This document shows, one piece after another, positions 1-9,854 of a stretch of 64,000 bases of DNA. The stretch covers positions 551,255 to 615,254 of the forward strand of contig NZ_PYNW01000001.1 in the NCBI RefSeq assembly GCF_003026105.1, given 5' to 3'. Position 1 is the stretch's first letter. Each line of letters opens with the position of its first letter. Under the pieces are notes generated by a model. The model saw only the letters and a list, made by a program, of their open reading frames with translations. It did not search any database and was not told the origin of the DNA. Made by a program: the position numbers and the translations under genes. Source of the DNA: Photobacterium sp. GB-56. GTDB lineage: Bacteria; Pseudomonadota; Gammaproteobacteria; Enterobacterales; Vibrionaceae.

Positions 1-2190
1 ATGGTGCGGTTAGACTGGCTTAAGAAAAACAAATACAGTGGTGAAACACGAGGTAACAATCGCTTTATTCGAGTAACGTGGGATGAAGCGTTAGATCTCT
101 TCTACCAAGAATTACAACGTATCCAAAAAGATTATGGTCCTTGGGCACTGCATGCGGGGCAAACAGGCTGGCGTGAAACCGGACAGTTCCAAAGCTGTAC
201 CTCACACATGCAACGTGCGGTGGGGATGCATGGTAACTTCATTAAAAAAGTGGGGGATTATTCCACAGGGGCAGGACAAGTTATTTTGCCTTACGTGTTA
301 GGTTCAACTGAGGTTTATGCCCAAGCAACCACATGGACAACCATTTTAAAAGATACCAAAACCTTAATTTGGTGGTCTAACGATCCGATCAAAAATAGCC
401 AGATTGGTTGGCAGTGTGAAACGCACGGCTCTTATGGTTATTACGCCCAATTAAAAGACAAAGTCGCGAAGGGCGAGATCACCATGATATCCGTCGATCC
501 TGTGGTGTCGAAAAGCCAAAAATATTTCGGTTGTGAACACCAATACGTGAACCCCCAAACCGATGTTCCTTTCATGTTAGGTATTGCCCATACCTTATAC
601 AAAGAGAATCTTTACGATAAACAATTTTTAGAAACGTATACCTTAGGGTTTAACGAATTTTTGCCGTATTTACTCGGTACTGGCAAAGATAAAATCGAGA
701 AAACCCCAGAATGGGCAGAAAAAATTTGTGGTGTTAAAGCCGACGACATTCGTAAATTTGCTCGTCGATTAGTGAAAGATCGCACCATGATAATGTTTGG
801 CTGGGCAGTACAGCGCCAGCAACATGGTGAACAGCCGTATTGGATGGGAGCCGTGTTGGCATCCATGCTTGGGCAAATAGGCTTACCCGGTGGTGGGGTG
901 TCTTATTCTCATTTCTATAGTGGTGTTGGGCTGCCATTTAGTACCGCAGCAGGGCCAGGTGGTTTTCCACGAAATGTCGATGAAGGGCAAGTGCCAGTTT
1001 GGAATAACAATGATTTCAAAGGTTATAGTTCAGTTATTCCTGTTGCTCGTTGGATTGATTCGATTATGGAACCGGGGAAAAAGATCAAATTTAACGGCGG
1101 TAACGTCGTATTACCCGATATTAAAATGATGGTGTTTAGTGGCTGTAATCCATGGAATCACCATCAACAACGGAACCGAATGAAAGAAGCGTTTAGAAAG
1201 CTACAAACCGTCGTCAATATTGATTACACATGGACGCCAACGTGTCGTTTCTCTGATATCGTATTACCGGCATGTACGCAGTTTGAACGTAATGATCTCG
1301 ACCAATACGGCACGTATTCTACCTCTGGTGTATTGGCGATGCATAAATTGATTGATCCCTTATACCAATCAAAAACAGATTTTCAGATCTTCACCGAACT
1401 CACCGAACGATTTGGGAAAAGTAAGCAATATACTCGCGGCATGACAGAAATGCAGTGGATACATCAGCTGTATAATGATTGTCGTGAGGCAAACAAAAAT
1501 AGTAACCCAATGCCAGAATTTAACGAATTTTGGAAAAATGGCATCGTCGAATTTAAAACCGACCAAACCTACGTAAGCCACGAAGCGTTCAGAAAAGATC
1601 CTGAAATCAATTCACTGGGTACACCGTCAGGGTTCATTGAAATTTATAGTCGAAAAATAGCGCGCTATAACTATGAACATTGCCAAGGACACCCAATGTG
1701 GTTTGAAAAAGAAGAACGTTCACATGGTGGGCCGAAATCGAAGCAATTTCCATTCTGGCTGCAATCTTGCCATCCCAATAAACGTTTACACTCACAAATG
1801 TGTGATTCGGAAAAATACCGTAATACCTATGCAGTAAAAGATCATGAGCCCGTTTATATTAATCCCGATGATGCTAAGAAAAAAGGCATTAAAGACGGTG
1901 ATATTGTTCGAGTCTTTAATGATCGCGGGCAATTATTAGCAGGGGCGGTATTATCGGAAGATTACCCAACAGGCGTAATAAGAATTTACGAAGGGGCATG
2001 GTTTGGGCCGTTGAATAACGACATTGGTGCGATTGATACTTATGGCGATCCTAATACCGTTACCATTGATATTCCAACCTCACAGTTAGCGCAAGCAACC
2101 AGTGCCAATACCGTTGTTGTTGATATTGAAAAATTCACTGGCGAAGTGCCACCTGTGACGTCATTCAGTGGGCCTATTTATGTGACTTAA
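1..2190 (+). CDS. torA: Trimethylamine-N-oxide reductase, TorA family (5' end outside window)
   Basis: Molybdopterin enzyme that reduces TMAO (or related N/S-oxides) as an anaerobic electron acceptor in the periplasm. The first 729 visible residues align, from memory, along E. coli TorA beginning about 100 residues into that protein: MVRLDWL is an internal segment, so the ATG at base 1 is not the start, and the Tat signal lies upstream of the window. The GDYSTG motif near visible residues 85-90 carries the Ser expected to ligate Mo in this family. The C-terminal guanylate-dinucleotide-binding part, with [10 protein letters not shown] near the end, is intact. A terminator follows. DorA or TorZ paralogues cannot be fully excluded because the N-terminus is missing. 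Confidence 0.88.
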   Translation: MVRLDWLKKNKYSGETRGNNRFIRVTWDEALDLFYQELQRIQKDYGPWALHAGQTGWRETGQFQSCTSHMQRAVGMHGNFIKKVGDYSTGAGQVILPYVLGSTEVYAQATTWTTILKDTKTLIWWSNDPIKNSQIGWQCETHGSYGYYAQLKDKVAKGEITMISVDPVVSKSQKYFGCEHQYVNPQTDVPFMLGIAHTLYKENLYDKQFLETYTLGFNEFLPYLLGTGKDKIEKTPEWAEKICGVKADDIRKFARRLVKDRTMIMFGWAVQRQQHGEQPYWMGAVLASMLGQIGLPGGGVSYSHFYSGVGLPFSTAAGPGGFPRNVDEGQVPVWNNNDFKGYSSVIPVARWIDSIMEPGKKIKFNGGNVVLPDIKMMVFSGCNPWNHHQQRNRMKEAFRKLQTVVNIDYTWTPTCRFSDIVLPACTQFERNDLDQYGTYSTSGVLAMHKLIDPLYQSKTDFQIFTELTERFGKSKQYTRGMTEMQWIHQLYNDCREANKNSNPMPEFNEFWKNGIVEFKTDQTYVSHEAFRKDPEINSLGTPSGFIEIYSRKIARYNYEHCQGHPMWFEKEERSHGGPKSKQFPFWLQSCHPNKRLHSQMCDSEKYRNTYAVKDHEPVYINPDDAKKKGIKDGDIVRVFNDRGQLLAGAVLSEDYPTGVIRIYEGAWFGPLNNDIGAIDTYGDPNTVTIDIPTSQLAQATSANTVVVDIEKFTGEVPPVTSFSGPIYVT

Positions 2191-2241
2191 GGCTTAATAA
2201 CAGCAGCAGTAAATCAACCATTGCTGTGACATCAAGCAAAC

Positions 2242-2278
2242 AATAAAGAGCCAGTAACAGGGCTCTTTATTTTTTTTA
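2242..2278 (+). terminator. Rho-independent terminator after torA
   Basis: Stem AATAAAGAGCC / GGGCTCTTTATT with a short loop, followed by a run of T. It separates torA from the downstream globin gene, which therefore probably has its own promoter. Confidence 0.8.
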
Positions 2279-2323
2279 GATATAATAAAATAAACAAAAG
2301 CAGTAAAAGACAGTGAGTCGAGA

Positions 2324-2776
2324 TTGGATAGTTCAGAATACCCAGAGCAAGATGAGTTTTCAGGTGTAAAGAAAGCCAAAGCACCCGTATATGGGGTGGG
2401 CGACAGCACCTTACAAGCGGCGGGAGGTGAGCAAGGGGTAAAACAATTAGTGGATGCCTTTTATCACTATATGGATACCTTGCCCGTTGCTGCCAAAGTA
2501 CGTGCTATGCATAGCCCTGATTTAACGGAATCTAAAGCGAAACTCACCACATTTTTAGTCGGTTGGATGGGGGGGCCATCTCGTTACGCAGAAATGTATG
2601 GTTCGATCAATATACCGGGCGCACACCGTCATTTAGATATTGGTTTAGCAGAAAAAGACGCTTGGCTATTGTGTATGCAAAAAGCGTTAGACGACCAACC
2701 TTATGAAGAAACCTTCAAACGTTACATCATGGTACAGCTATCCTTCCCCGCCGAAATGTGCCGCAACAGAAAGTAA
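2324..2776 (+). CDS. Group II truncated haemoglobin
   Basis: Small haem protein of the trHb2 (YjbI-like) class, a family linked to oxygen or nitric oxide binding and detoxification. Diagnostic segments are GWMGGPSRYAEMYG in mid-protein, then HRHLDIGLAEKDAWLLCMQKAL, which holds the proximal His region and the conserved Trp at position G8 of the fold. The only in-frame start that keeps the N-terminal extension is TTG at 2324. No clear Shine-Dalgarno is visible, so the true start could be later. About 40 residues precede the globin fold. It lies between two terminators, so it is probably monocistronic. Confidence 0.82.
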   Translation: MDSSEYPEQDEFSGVKKAKAPVYGVGDSTLQAAGGEQGVKQLVDAFYHYMDTLPVAAKVRAMHSPDLTESKAKLTTFLVGWMGGPSRYAEMYGSINIPGAHRHLDIGLAEKDAWLLCMQKALDDQPYEETFKRYIMVQLSFPAEMCRNRK

Positions 2777-2803
2777 TCGCTAAGCAATCATTTTCTATAT
2801 CGG

Positions 2804-2845
2804 CAACCTATTCCAAGTTGGAATAGGTTGTCGTCTTGTTTTTCT
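2804..2845 (+). terminator. Terminator after globin gene
   Basis: Perfect 12-bp stem, CAACCTATTCCA / TGGAATAGGTTG, with a 3-nt loop, followed by a T-rich tract. Confidence 0.85.
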
Positions 2846-2911
2846 CTATTGTATTTTTATTCATAACGTTAATATCACGATATTAAAGAATAACTTACAA
2901 TGTGAGTTGCA

Positions 2912-3694
2912 ATGGAATTAACGTTAGAGATCTTCGTACTACTGTTTTTTGTCGCAGGATTAGCCGGCTTTATTGATGCTATTGCTGGTGGCGGTGGGTT
3001 ATTAACCGTTCCTGCCTTATTGTCGGTGGGTATTCCGCCAGCACAAGTACTTGCTACCAATAAATTACAAAGCTCATTTGGTAGCTTTTCAGCCTCACTG
3101 TATTTTGTCCGTAATGGATTAGTGAAACTTAAAGACATGCGCCTAGCTATAGCCTGTACCTTTACAGGCTCAGCGATTGGCGCGTTGTTGGTTCAACATA
3201 TTGATGCAGGTATATTAACCAGTCTTATTCCTCTTTTATTAATATTTGTATCACTGTATTTTCTTTTTAGCCCTAATATCGGTAAACCGCAGGGCGATCC
3301 AAAACTATCAGAAGCGATGTTTGCTTTTGCTGTGGGTACATCCATAGGTTTTTATGATGGTTTCTTTGGCCCAGGAACCGGCTCTTTATTTACCATTTGT
3401 TTCGTTGCGATTGCCAAGTTTGGCTTAGTTGAGGCAACGGCAAGAACCAAAATATTAAACTTCACTTCTAATATCGCTGCGCTTATCTTTTTTATTATCG
3501 CGGGGCTACCTCTTTGGAAACTGGGTTTAATTATGGCAGCTGGTGGTTTTATTGGTGCGCGATTAGGAGCGCACATTGTGATTAATAAAGGACAAAAGTT
3601 TATTCGTCCAATGGTTATTATCATGTCGATGATTATGGCGATTAAGTTGCTTTGGGATCAACACCCACAATGGTTTCAATTTATTGGTTTCTAA
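2912..3694 (+). CDS. TSUP (TauE/SafE/YfcA) family membrane permease
   Basis: Integral inner-membrane protein of 260 residues resembling E. coli YfcA. The TSUP family exports or imports sulfite, sulfoacetate and other organosulfur anions; the substrate here is unknown. It shows the two-fold family repeat: GFIDAIAGGGGLLTVP near residues 19-34 and GFYDGFFGPGTGSLF in the second half, each followed by hydrophobic helices. About seven or eight membrane segments can be drawn. The start is ATG 2912. It stands alone, after the globin terminator, with an imperfect hairpin (ATGCCAC / GTGGCAT, 3713-3744) downstream. Confidence 0.85.
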   Translation: MELTLEIFVLLFFVAGLAGFIDAIAGGGGLLTVPALLSVGIPPAQVLATNKLQSSFGSFSASLYFVRNGLVKLKDMRLAIACTFTGSAIGALLVQHIDAGILTSLIPLLLIFVSLYFLFSPNIGKPQGDPKLSEAMFAFAVGTSIGFYDGFFGPGTGSLFTICFVAIAKFGLVEATARTKILNFTSNIAALIFFIIAGLPLWKLGLIMAAGGFIGARLGAHIVINKGQKFIRPMVIIMSMIMAIKLLWDQHPQWFQFIGF

Positions 3695-3970
3695 AATTAG
3701 TAAATAAAATGCATGCCACACTATACATATATTTAGCGTGGCATATGTGCTACATAAAAGAAGAGATAAGAAAAATGATAGGAATAACAAATAAAAAAAG
3801 GCTAAATCATAATAATTAAATATTTTACTCTTTAAGATTCTAAATAAATCCTAGCGTTGTAAGAAATTGTTTTGTTTTTTGCACATACGATATTAATTTC
3901 ATTCGAAATGAAGTATATTTGTGCGATTAAGCGATTGATATTTCAACTCTAATGCTGGCAGCGATTCATT

Positions 3971-5356
3971 ATGGATAACAAATTTAAAGTGAGAATAACG
4001 CATTCTAGCTTTGCTATATTATTTTCTTTATTATTACTGTTAATTGTTATCGAGTTGTTCTTTTTTAATAACAAAAAGAAACATGATTTATTGATCAACA
4101 AAGATACTGCAAATATCAGTCAGACCATTACAACCAAAATTAATGAACAAATTAATAGTATGGTTGTTAGCCTTAAAGCATTAAGTTATTCATTAAATAT
4201 TCAAAATAGTAAAAATACGAAAGCATTTGATGTAATAGCTAAAAAAGTAATGGCTGATAACGATGTTATTTCAGAACTTCAATATGCGCCTTTAGGTATT
4301 ATTACCGATATTTATCCTAACCAGACAAAAAATACCGCGATAGGGCACGATCTTAACCATATTAAAGAGCGCAAAAAAGGCGTATTACTTTCCATTGAAA
4401 ACCGAAGTGTGAGCCTAATTGGCCCCGTTAAGCTTATTCAAAACGGTAAACTGGCGTTTATTCTACGCTTACCCTTATTTAATGAAAAAAAAGAGTTTAC
4501 AGGGTTTGTAAATGCGATCAGTTACCTTGATACATTTCGAGAAAAACTCGCGCTAAATAAGAGCTATTATAAAATCCTTGGCTTTAACCCAGATGGCCAT
4601 CGATTAACTATTTTTAATAACATAGAAAAGAGTTGCGAAAAAACCGATAGCTCTTTTACCGTCAAAGTGCCGAATGGTGAGTGGTTGTTCGTTATTCAAA
4701 ACCAACAAAAAAACTACCAAGACAACAGTCTCTATTTAAGGTGCTTGCTTTACTTTCTCTCTTGCTTGATCTGCATTTATGTCTATAAGCGCGAGATGTA
4801 CCTGAAACGGAGCCAGAACTCTATCCTTGATATGAATATGATGCTGCAAAAAGCGTCATATACCGATGAGTTAACACATCTACCCAATAGGCGCTTGTTA
4901 AATGAAAAGCTAGACGCTATTTCAACATTAACCAACAACCAAACCTACAGTATTGCGATATTCGATATCGATAACTTTAAACAGGTTAATGATACTTATG
5001 GGCATGATGTTGGTGATGATGTACTGGTTGCGTTTGCCAACATTTGTTTATCGAACTTACGTTCCACCGATATCATTGCGCGTTGGGGCGGTGAAGAGTT
5101 TGTGTTGTTAATGGAAAATACCGACAGTCATCATGGCCAAGAAATTTGTACGCGGATTCTTCACACCTTGTCACAGCATCGTATTACCTCTGGTGATACT
5201 CACTTTTCAGTGACATCGTCTGTCGGGTTATGTGAATTCACCTCCCCAGATTTCACAATAACCAGCGTGATGAAGTGTATTGATGAAGCGCTATATACAT
5301 CTAAAAAAACAGGTAAAAACAAAGTCACGCTAGGGCAGTTAAGCGCGAATAAATAG
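3971..5356 (+). CDS. CHASE-domain diguanylate cyclase (GGDEF)
   Basis: Membrane-bound enzyme expected to make cyclic di-GMP in response to an extracytoplasmic signal. Order: an N-terminal membrane helix (about residues 12-32), a CHASE-like periplasmic sensor with the typical LQYAPLG, IGHDLN and LIGPVKLIQNG segments, a second membrane helix near residues 255-272, and a C-terminal GGDEF domain. The active-site motif is GGEEF, preceded by an RxxD inhibitory site (RSTD) five residues upstream, so product feedback is likely. The DIDNFKQVNDTYGHDVGD substrate-binding region is intact. No EAL domain is present. The ligand is unknown. Confidence 0.9.
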   Translation: MDNKFKVRITHSSFAILFSLLLLLIVIELFFFNNKKKHDLLINKDTANISQTITTKINEQINSMVVSLKALSYSLNIQNSKNTKAFDVIAKKVMADNDVISELQYAPLGIITDIYPNQTKNTAIGHDLNHIKERKKGVLLSIENRSVSLIGPVKLIQNGKLAFILRLPLFNEKKEFTGFVNAISYLDTFREKLALNKSYYKILGFNPDGHRLTIFNNIEKSCEKTDSSFTVKVPNGEWLFVIQNQQKNYQDNSLYLRCLLYFLSCLICIYVYKREMYLKRSQNSILDMNMMLQKASYTDELTHLPNRRLLNEKLDAISTLTNNQTYSIAIFDIDNFKQVNDTYGHDVGDDVLVAFANICLSNLRSTDIIARWGGEEFVLLMENTDSHHGQEICTRILHTLSQHRITSGDTHFSVTSSVGLCEFTSPDFTITSVMKCIDEALYTSKKTGKNKVTLGQLSANK

Positions 5357-5383
5357 CGTTTTTACTCGCGGGATAGCGATCAG

Positions 5384-6232
5384 TTATATTGTTTTTGGTA
5401 TCACAACATCAGTGATAGTCTTAACCAGTTTTTTGACCCTAGGTAGCTTGTAACTATTTTGACGATAAATCAGATTAATAGGGCGGGTTAAGCCAGATAA
5501 CGCTTCAAAATCAAAACAGAACGTATCTTCAATCTGTAGTGTGTTCACAATCGACAGGGGCACAAGTGCTGGCGCCATACCTGCCAAGGCTAACTGTGCT
5601 GCGGCAGTGTAAGAATCCATCTCCATTAATGGTGCAATCCCGACTTTTTGCAATATTGCTGCTTGAGAATAATTGGCTGGGTTTTTTAAATCATTGACCA
5701 CTAACGCTTTCGGTAATGCCGTTAAGGGTTGGTTAAATACCACCTTAAAAGGCTCATCGATTAAATGCTCGGCAATAAAACTATAGTTTGCAGGTAGATG
5801 CCCTGCACAAAAGCCAATTGAAGCCTTACCAGATTGCACGTTTTCGACAATCACAGGGGTATGGTGAGTGGTAATGGAAATGTATTTATCGTGCTGGAAA
5901 TATTGCCCCATCGCCTGTGATAAATAACCCGCGACTAAGGTTTCAGAGCAATCAATCGTAATAATGCTTTGATCGTCTAAATTCTGATGTTCAAAAATCA
6001 GCCCTCGAATTTCATTAAAACTCGGCCCTACATTGTTAATCAGCGCATGGGCGTCAGGGGTTAGCTTAATTAATCGACCTGCAGGAATGATCAGCTTAGT
6101 GCCCAATGTAGCCTCTAACTTGGCTATCCGTTTGCTCACGGCGGATTGGCTGATATACAAACGGCTACCCGTACGGCTCATGGTGCCTTCTTCCGCTAAC
6201 ACTAATAAGGTTTCAATACCTTCAAGTAACAT
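5384..6232 (-). CDS. LysR-family transcriptional regulator
   Basis: DNA-binding regulator of 282 residues. The N-terminal winged helix-turn-helix (about residues 1-60) has the family pattern ...TMSRTGSRLYISQSAVSKRIAKLE. The C-terminal part is the periplasmic-binding-protein-like effector domain. No metabolic gene is divergently paired with it: its upstream neighbour is the AAA-ATPase cassette, so the target is not evident. It converges on the diguanylate cyclase gene with a 27-bp gap. Confidence 0.88.
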   Translation of the reverse strand: MLLEGIETLLVLAEEGTMSRTGSRLYISQSAVSKRIAKLEATLGTKLIIPAGRLIKLTPDAHALINNVGPSFNEIRGLIFEHQNLDDQSIITIDCSETLVAGYLSQAMGQYFQHDKYISITTHHTPVIVENVQSGKASIGFCAGHLPANYSFIAEHLIDEPFKVVFNQPLTALPKALVVNDLKNPANYSQAAILQKVGIAPLMEMDSYTAAAQLALAGMAPALVPLSIVNTLQIEDTFCFDFEALSGLTRPINLIYRQNSYKLPRVKKLVKTITDVVIPKTI

Positions 6233-6443
6233 AGTTCATTCCATTGATGAAAGAGAGGAATTAATCATACGTGATAGAAACAAATTTTACACTTTGCGTT
6301 TTACATATTGTTACCATCTTTGTGGTGTATGAAAATTTATACATTTATTAGTGTTGCATGCATGAATTTGTGTCAATTATGACTTTAATTGTTGATTACA
6401 TGTTTATAAAACAAAAAATGAATTAGCATTAGGTAAGTTACTA

Positions 6444-6471
6444 TTTACAAAGGATATTTTATTTGGATAAT
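6444..6471 (+). promoter_or_regulatory. Candidate sigma-70 promoter of the AAA cassette
   Basis: TTTACA (6444-6449) and GATAAT (6466-6471) separated by 16 bp, about 33 bp upstream of the ATPase start codon. The surrounding DNA is AT-rich, so chance matches are possible. Confidence 0.45.
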
Positions 6472-6504
6472 GCATAAGTATTATATTATGCAGTTGGTTG
6501 TTTA

Positions 6505-8166
6505 ATGGAAAGTGTGAAGATTGAAGGCTTAAGAAGTCTTAAAAATAGTGGGTACATAGACATAAAGCCTATAACATTACTGTTAGGTGAGAATAGTTCA
6601 GGAAAAAGTACTTTTTTAAGGACTTTTCCTTTACTTCGACAAAGTACAGAGTCTTCTACACGAGGTCCAATACTATGGTATGGTTCTTATGTTGATTTTG
6701 GTTCATTTGAAGATGCTTTGTCCAATTTTTCTGAAGATAAAATGATTAGCTTTTCATTTAAAATAAAAGCTAAGTCAATTATAGGTGTTACGCCAAGAAC
6801 GTATTATACGAATGCGGGTTTAGGTAAGGGGACACTTGAAATATCATTATCTTTGTCTAATGATACAAAAGCTGGTCATGCTCGTGTACAGAAAGTTTCA
6901 ATTAATTATAATGGTAATAATGCAATTATTGAGTTTGGTCGTAATAATAAGGTTCAAAAAGTTGAAGTTAATCACATCGAGTTTACAGAGTATTTTCAAT
7001 CTTTAACACTTTTCCCTGATAAGTCACGTAATACATTATTTCCACATATGAGTTTCTTTAATGGAAGCTCTGCTTATAGAAGTGCTTTAACTGAATATCA
7101 AAATAATGATATTGATAATTACTTAATTAAATTGTTTGAATCATTTGCACATGGTAAAAGTAATTTAGAATTGATTAAAAATAAACTTTTAAAGCTTACA
7201 ACCAAAAATAAAAAAGATTTTGTGAGAGACTTTCAATCACTTTCTTCAACTAATACATGGAATAATCGTACAAAATGCTTGAATGAAAAATCGAAAGAAA
7301 TAGAGCCGTTACATGCAGCTACGTTTGCTTCAAGAATACCGTGGATATTTGTTATCTTAAATGTATATCTTTCTCGTGAGTTTTCCAATGTAAACTATAT
7401 CGCTCCATTGAGGGCTACGGCTGAACGTTACTATAGAAACCAAGAGTTAAGTGTTGATGAAGTAGACTTTCAAGGTAAGAACCTTGTAATGTTTATTAAT
7501 AACTTGAGTGATGCCAAGAAAAAAGAATATAAGACATGGCTTTCAAATAATTTTGGTTTTACCATTGATGCTGTATCAGATGGTGGTCACTTAACTTTGC
7601 GCATTGCTTATGATGATAATACTAAATCTTATAATATAACTGATATGGGGTTCGGTTTTTCTCAAATTTTGCCTATTATAACTCAATTATGGTTTACTGG
7701 TTATAGTGAAAACAAATCTATAAGAGGAGTTCAACAGTTTATTCACTCTAATCGTTATTTAGTTATTGAGCAGCCTGAATTGCACCTTCATCCAAGATTT
7801 CAAGCTAAAATGATTGATGTATTCATTAAAATGGTTAATTTATTAAAAAGTGATGATAAAGGTCGTAATATTAAAATTATTATGGAAACTCACAGTGAAA
7901 CAATAATTAATCAACTAGGAATGAGGATAAGAAGTGAAGAAATAGAAACTGATTATAATAATATAATTCATGATAAAAATATAAATGAAGAAATAAAGAA
8001 ATCTGAAAAGTACATTAATACAATTTCATCTAATGATATATCAATAGTCTTATTTGATAAACTACAGCCTAACTCAATGACTGATGTTTCATTTTCATCT
8101 TATGATTCCGAAGGAAATTTAAAAGATTGGCCTTGGGGTTTTTTTGAGCCAGGGTTTGATTTATGA
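6505..8166 (+). CDS. AAA-family (OLD/DUF3696-like) ATPase, candidate defence protein
   Basis: SMC/OLD-type ATPase of 553 residues. Visible motifs: Walker A GENSSGKST (28-36); a PLRATAERYY segment (301-310) typical of AAA_15/DUF3696 proteins; an ABC-signature-like DMGFGFSQILPI (380-391); Walker B YLVIEQPELHLHP (418-430); and a switch-His segment METHSETIINQLG (460-472). Proteins of this class act with nuclease or TOPRIM partners in anti-phage systems (PARIS, Septu, OLD, Gabija), usually as ATP-driven sensors. The ATG at 6505 follows an AT-rich leader with a weak ribosome site. Its last four bases overlap the next start (ATGA), so the two genes are translationally coupled. The function here is inferred, not shown. 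Confidence 0.8.
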   Translation: MESVKIEGLRSLKNSGYIDIKPITLLLGENSSGKSTFLRTFPLLRQSTESSTRGPILWYGSYVDFGSFEDALSNFSEDKMISFSFKIKAKSIIGVTPRTYYTNAGLGKGTLEISLSLSNDTKAGHARVQKVSINYNGNNAIIEFGRNNKVQKVEVNHIEFTEYFQSLTLFPDKSRNTLFPHMSFFNGSSAYRSALTEYQNNDIDNYLIKLFESFAHGKSNLELIKNKLLKLTTKNKKDFVRDFQSLSSTNTWNNRTKCLNEKSKEIEPLHAATFASRIPWIFVILNVYLSREFSNVNYIAPLRATAERYYRNQELSVDEVDFQGKNLVMFINNLSDAKKKEYKTWLSNNFGFTIDAVSDGGHLTLRIAYDDNTKSYNITDMGFGFSQILPIITQLWFTGYSENKSIRGVQQFIHSNRYLVIEQPELHLHPRFQAKMIDVFIKMVNLLKSDDKGRNIKIIMETHSETIINQLGMRIRSEEIETDYNNIIHDKNINEEIKKSEKYINTISSNDISIVLFDKLQPNSMTDVSFSSYDSEGNLKDWPWGFFEPGFDL

Positions 8167-9263
8167 TTATAGAGATTGACGAGTCAGTAATTAAAGGCCT
8201 TGACTTAATTGACGATAGTGAAATAGAGGCTCTTATTAATCTTGCCTCGTCAAGGGCGAGAGGATTTAATTTTATATTAGGGAATAAAGCTCATCTCTTA
8301 AAATTGTCACAGTTTAGTGAGTTTTCACGAATTACGAGATCAACATATAGTAAAGCTATGACAGATCAGGTTAAATGGTCTAATTTGCTTAAAAATTTTA
8401 ACTTTAGAGTACGATTGATAAAAGATAATGTTGATATTTTTGAGACAGAAGAAGGTGGTGTTAATATTCTAAATATTTCATTATCTAAGTTTCTATTTTA
8501 TAAGATAGACTATAAACCATCTTTAATTGCTGAGAACTTAACAGATATATCATTTTACACTAATGTTGTTAGATCGTATTTAAAAAGTAAGAATGTTGTT
8601 TCTTTGGAATTATCATTTACACCTGTTAATGGTGGTGGCTCAACAACAAAAGATGTTGTTGTTGAGCATTTTAAACAACAAAATGGTATATCTATCTGTT
8701 TATTAGATAGTGATTTAAAAATTCCTTGGGGGGAGTATGGTGAGACTGCTAATGATGTTATTTCAGTATTACCTAATCAGCCATATGCTAAAACTATGAT
8801 CTTAAAATCAAGAGAGGCTGAAAATATTATTCCAACAAAGATATTAGAGCAATTATCAAAAAATAATAAAGTCTTTAGAATGAAGGTGGAAAAGTTTAAA
8901 AGTTTATCAAGTATAGTCATCGATAATGAAAGGCCGATTAGATACGTTGATTTTAAAAAGGGAATTAAAAAGTATATGCTGAATACTTCTTGTCCTAAAA
9001 CTAATAAATTTTGGCAAGATTCTTTCGAAGAATCTAATTTATTAAAAATATGTAAGACACAACGAAGCTGTACAACTTTAAATAATTGTAAATGTTTATT
9101 GGCTGATGGCTTGGGTACTGATTTACTTAAATCAACTGTAGAGTTTTTAGAGAATAATGATTTTCATTACTCTGATGTAGATGATTACATGAAGAATGAA
9201 TGGGATTTTATTTGTGGTAAAATTTCACCGTATGTTATTGCACCTCAAAGGTTTTTAACATGA
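8163..9263 (+). CDS. Uncharacterised partner of the ATPase, possibly TOPRIM-like
   Basis: A 366-residue protein of no family recognised with certainty. The part from about 145 to 228 has a glycine-rich turn (NGGGSTTKD, 156-164), a hydrophobic strand ending in an acidic pair (ICLLDSDLK, D182 and D184), then KSREAENIIPTKIL (215-228). That order resembles the GG / DxD / R-E-x-E-N layout of the TOPRIM nuclease domain in OLD, GajA and DUF4435 (AriB) proteins. A canonical N-terminal VEG glutamate motif was not found. A Cys-rich stretch (C277, C297, C303, C309, C311) could bind zinc. No signal peptide or membrane helix is visible. Overlap with the ATPase gene and a shared terminator make this a closed two-gene unit. 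Codon usage is as AT-rich as its partner's. Confidence 0.6.
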   Translation: MIIEIDESVIKGLDLIDDSEIEALINLASSRARGFNFILGNKAHLLKLSQFSEFSRITRSTYSKAMTDQVKWSNLLKNFNFRVRLIKDNVDIFETEEGGVNILNISLSKFLFYKIDYKPSLIAENLTDISFYTNVVRSYLKSKNVVSLELSFTPVNGGGSTTKDVVVEHFKQQNGISICLLDSDLKIPWGEYGETANDVISVLPNQPYAKTMILKSREAENIIPTKILEQLSKNNKVFRMKVEKFKSLSSIVIDNERPIRYVDFKKGIKKYMLNTSCPKTNKFWQDSFEESNLLKICKTQRSCTTLNNCKCLLADGLGTDLLKSTVEFLENNDFHYSDVDDYMKNEWDFICGKISPYVIAPQRFLT

Positions 9264-9268
9264 ACTAA

Positions 9269-9296
9269 AAAGCCGATCTTTTTTATCGGCTTTCTA
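9269..9296 (+). terminator. Terminator closing the AAA cassette
   Basis: Stem AAAGCCGAT / ATCGGCTTT with a T-rich loop, beginning five bases after the stop codon of the second gene. Confidence 0.75.
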
Positions 9297-9487
9297 TCAC
9301 TTGTATTCCTATATAACAATTCCTTGATAAAGGTATTAGAAATTTATTATTAATAAATATGTGTATGAAAATCTAACAAATATCAATTCTATGCAATAAC
9401 CTTATGTATTTTTCTGAATGGTAAAGCATTACGTTGTGATTATAATGATATCTTTAAAATTCTGCTAGTATTGAGATAATTAATTTA

Positions 9488-9770
9488 TGACAACTTTAGG
9501 AGTTTTACATATAAGAAATGCAAGAAGATATGGTGATTAATTATCAAATTAATATATGAAACTGAAAGAGTAACCTAGCTATTTCGTTTTCTATGATGAT
9601 TTATTTATAGGCACTTTGGGGTTATTGGCGAAGACTCGGCTTATTTATTATTTTTATGTTCCTAAAATTTGTCGTGTGCAGTGTTTCTTAGCTATCGCGG
9701 TATGGGTTTGGTCTAATTCCCTCGTGTATAAATTAAGTTAAGGTTGTTGCAGCTAAATTTATACTTTAAG
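9488..9770 (+). pseudogene. Decayed second copy of the DUF4870 gene
   Basis: Bases 9488-9510 are identical to 10501-10523, the ribosome-binding site and start region of the intact DUF4870 gene. Similarity continues through ATGCAAGAAGA and GGT(G/A)ATTAAT-type positions. The start codon has become ATA at 9509. Further on, TGGGTTTGGTCTA near 9705 matches the GTGGATTTGGTCTA segment coding the C-terminal WIWSIFRVVKGL of the intact gene. The middle is rearranged and has stops in all frames. This looks like an old tandem duplicate in advanced decay. No other gene was seen between 9297 and 9850. Confidence 0.7.
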
Positions 9771-9782
9771 TAGTTAAATAAG

Positions 9783-9812
9783 AAAAACCGATTCTTCGAT
9801 CGGTTTTTTTAT
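9783..9812. terminator. Bidirectional terminator between two pseudogenes
   Basis: Stem AAAAACCGAT / ATCGGTTTTT with loop TCTTCG, flanked by a run of T on the plus strand and of A on the left. It could end both the plus-strand remnant and the minus-strand pepT remnant. Confidence 0.75.
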
Positions 9813-9854
9813 TAATCAGATACGACTACACGGCGTAGCAATAAGTTTATTAGC

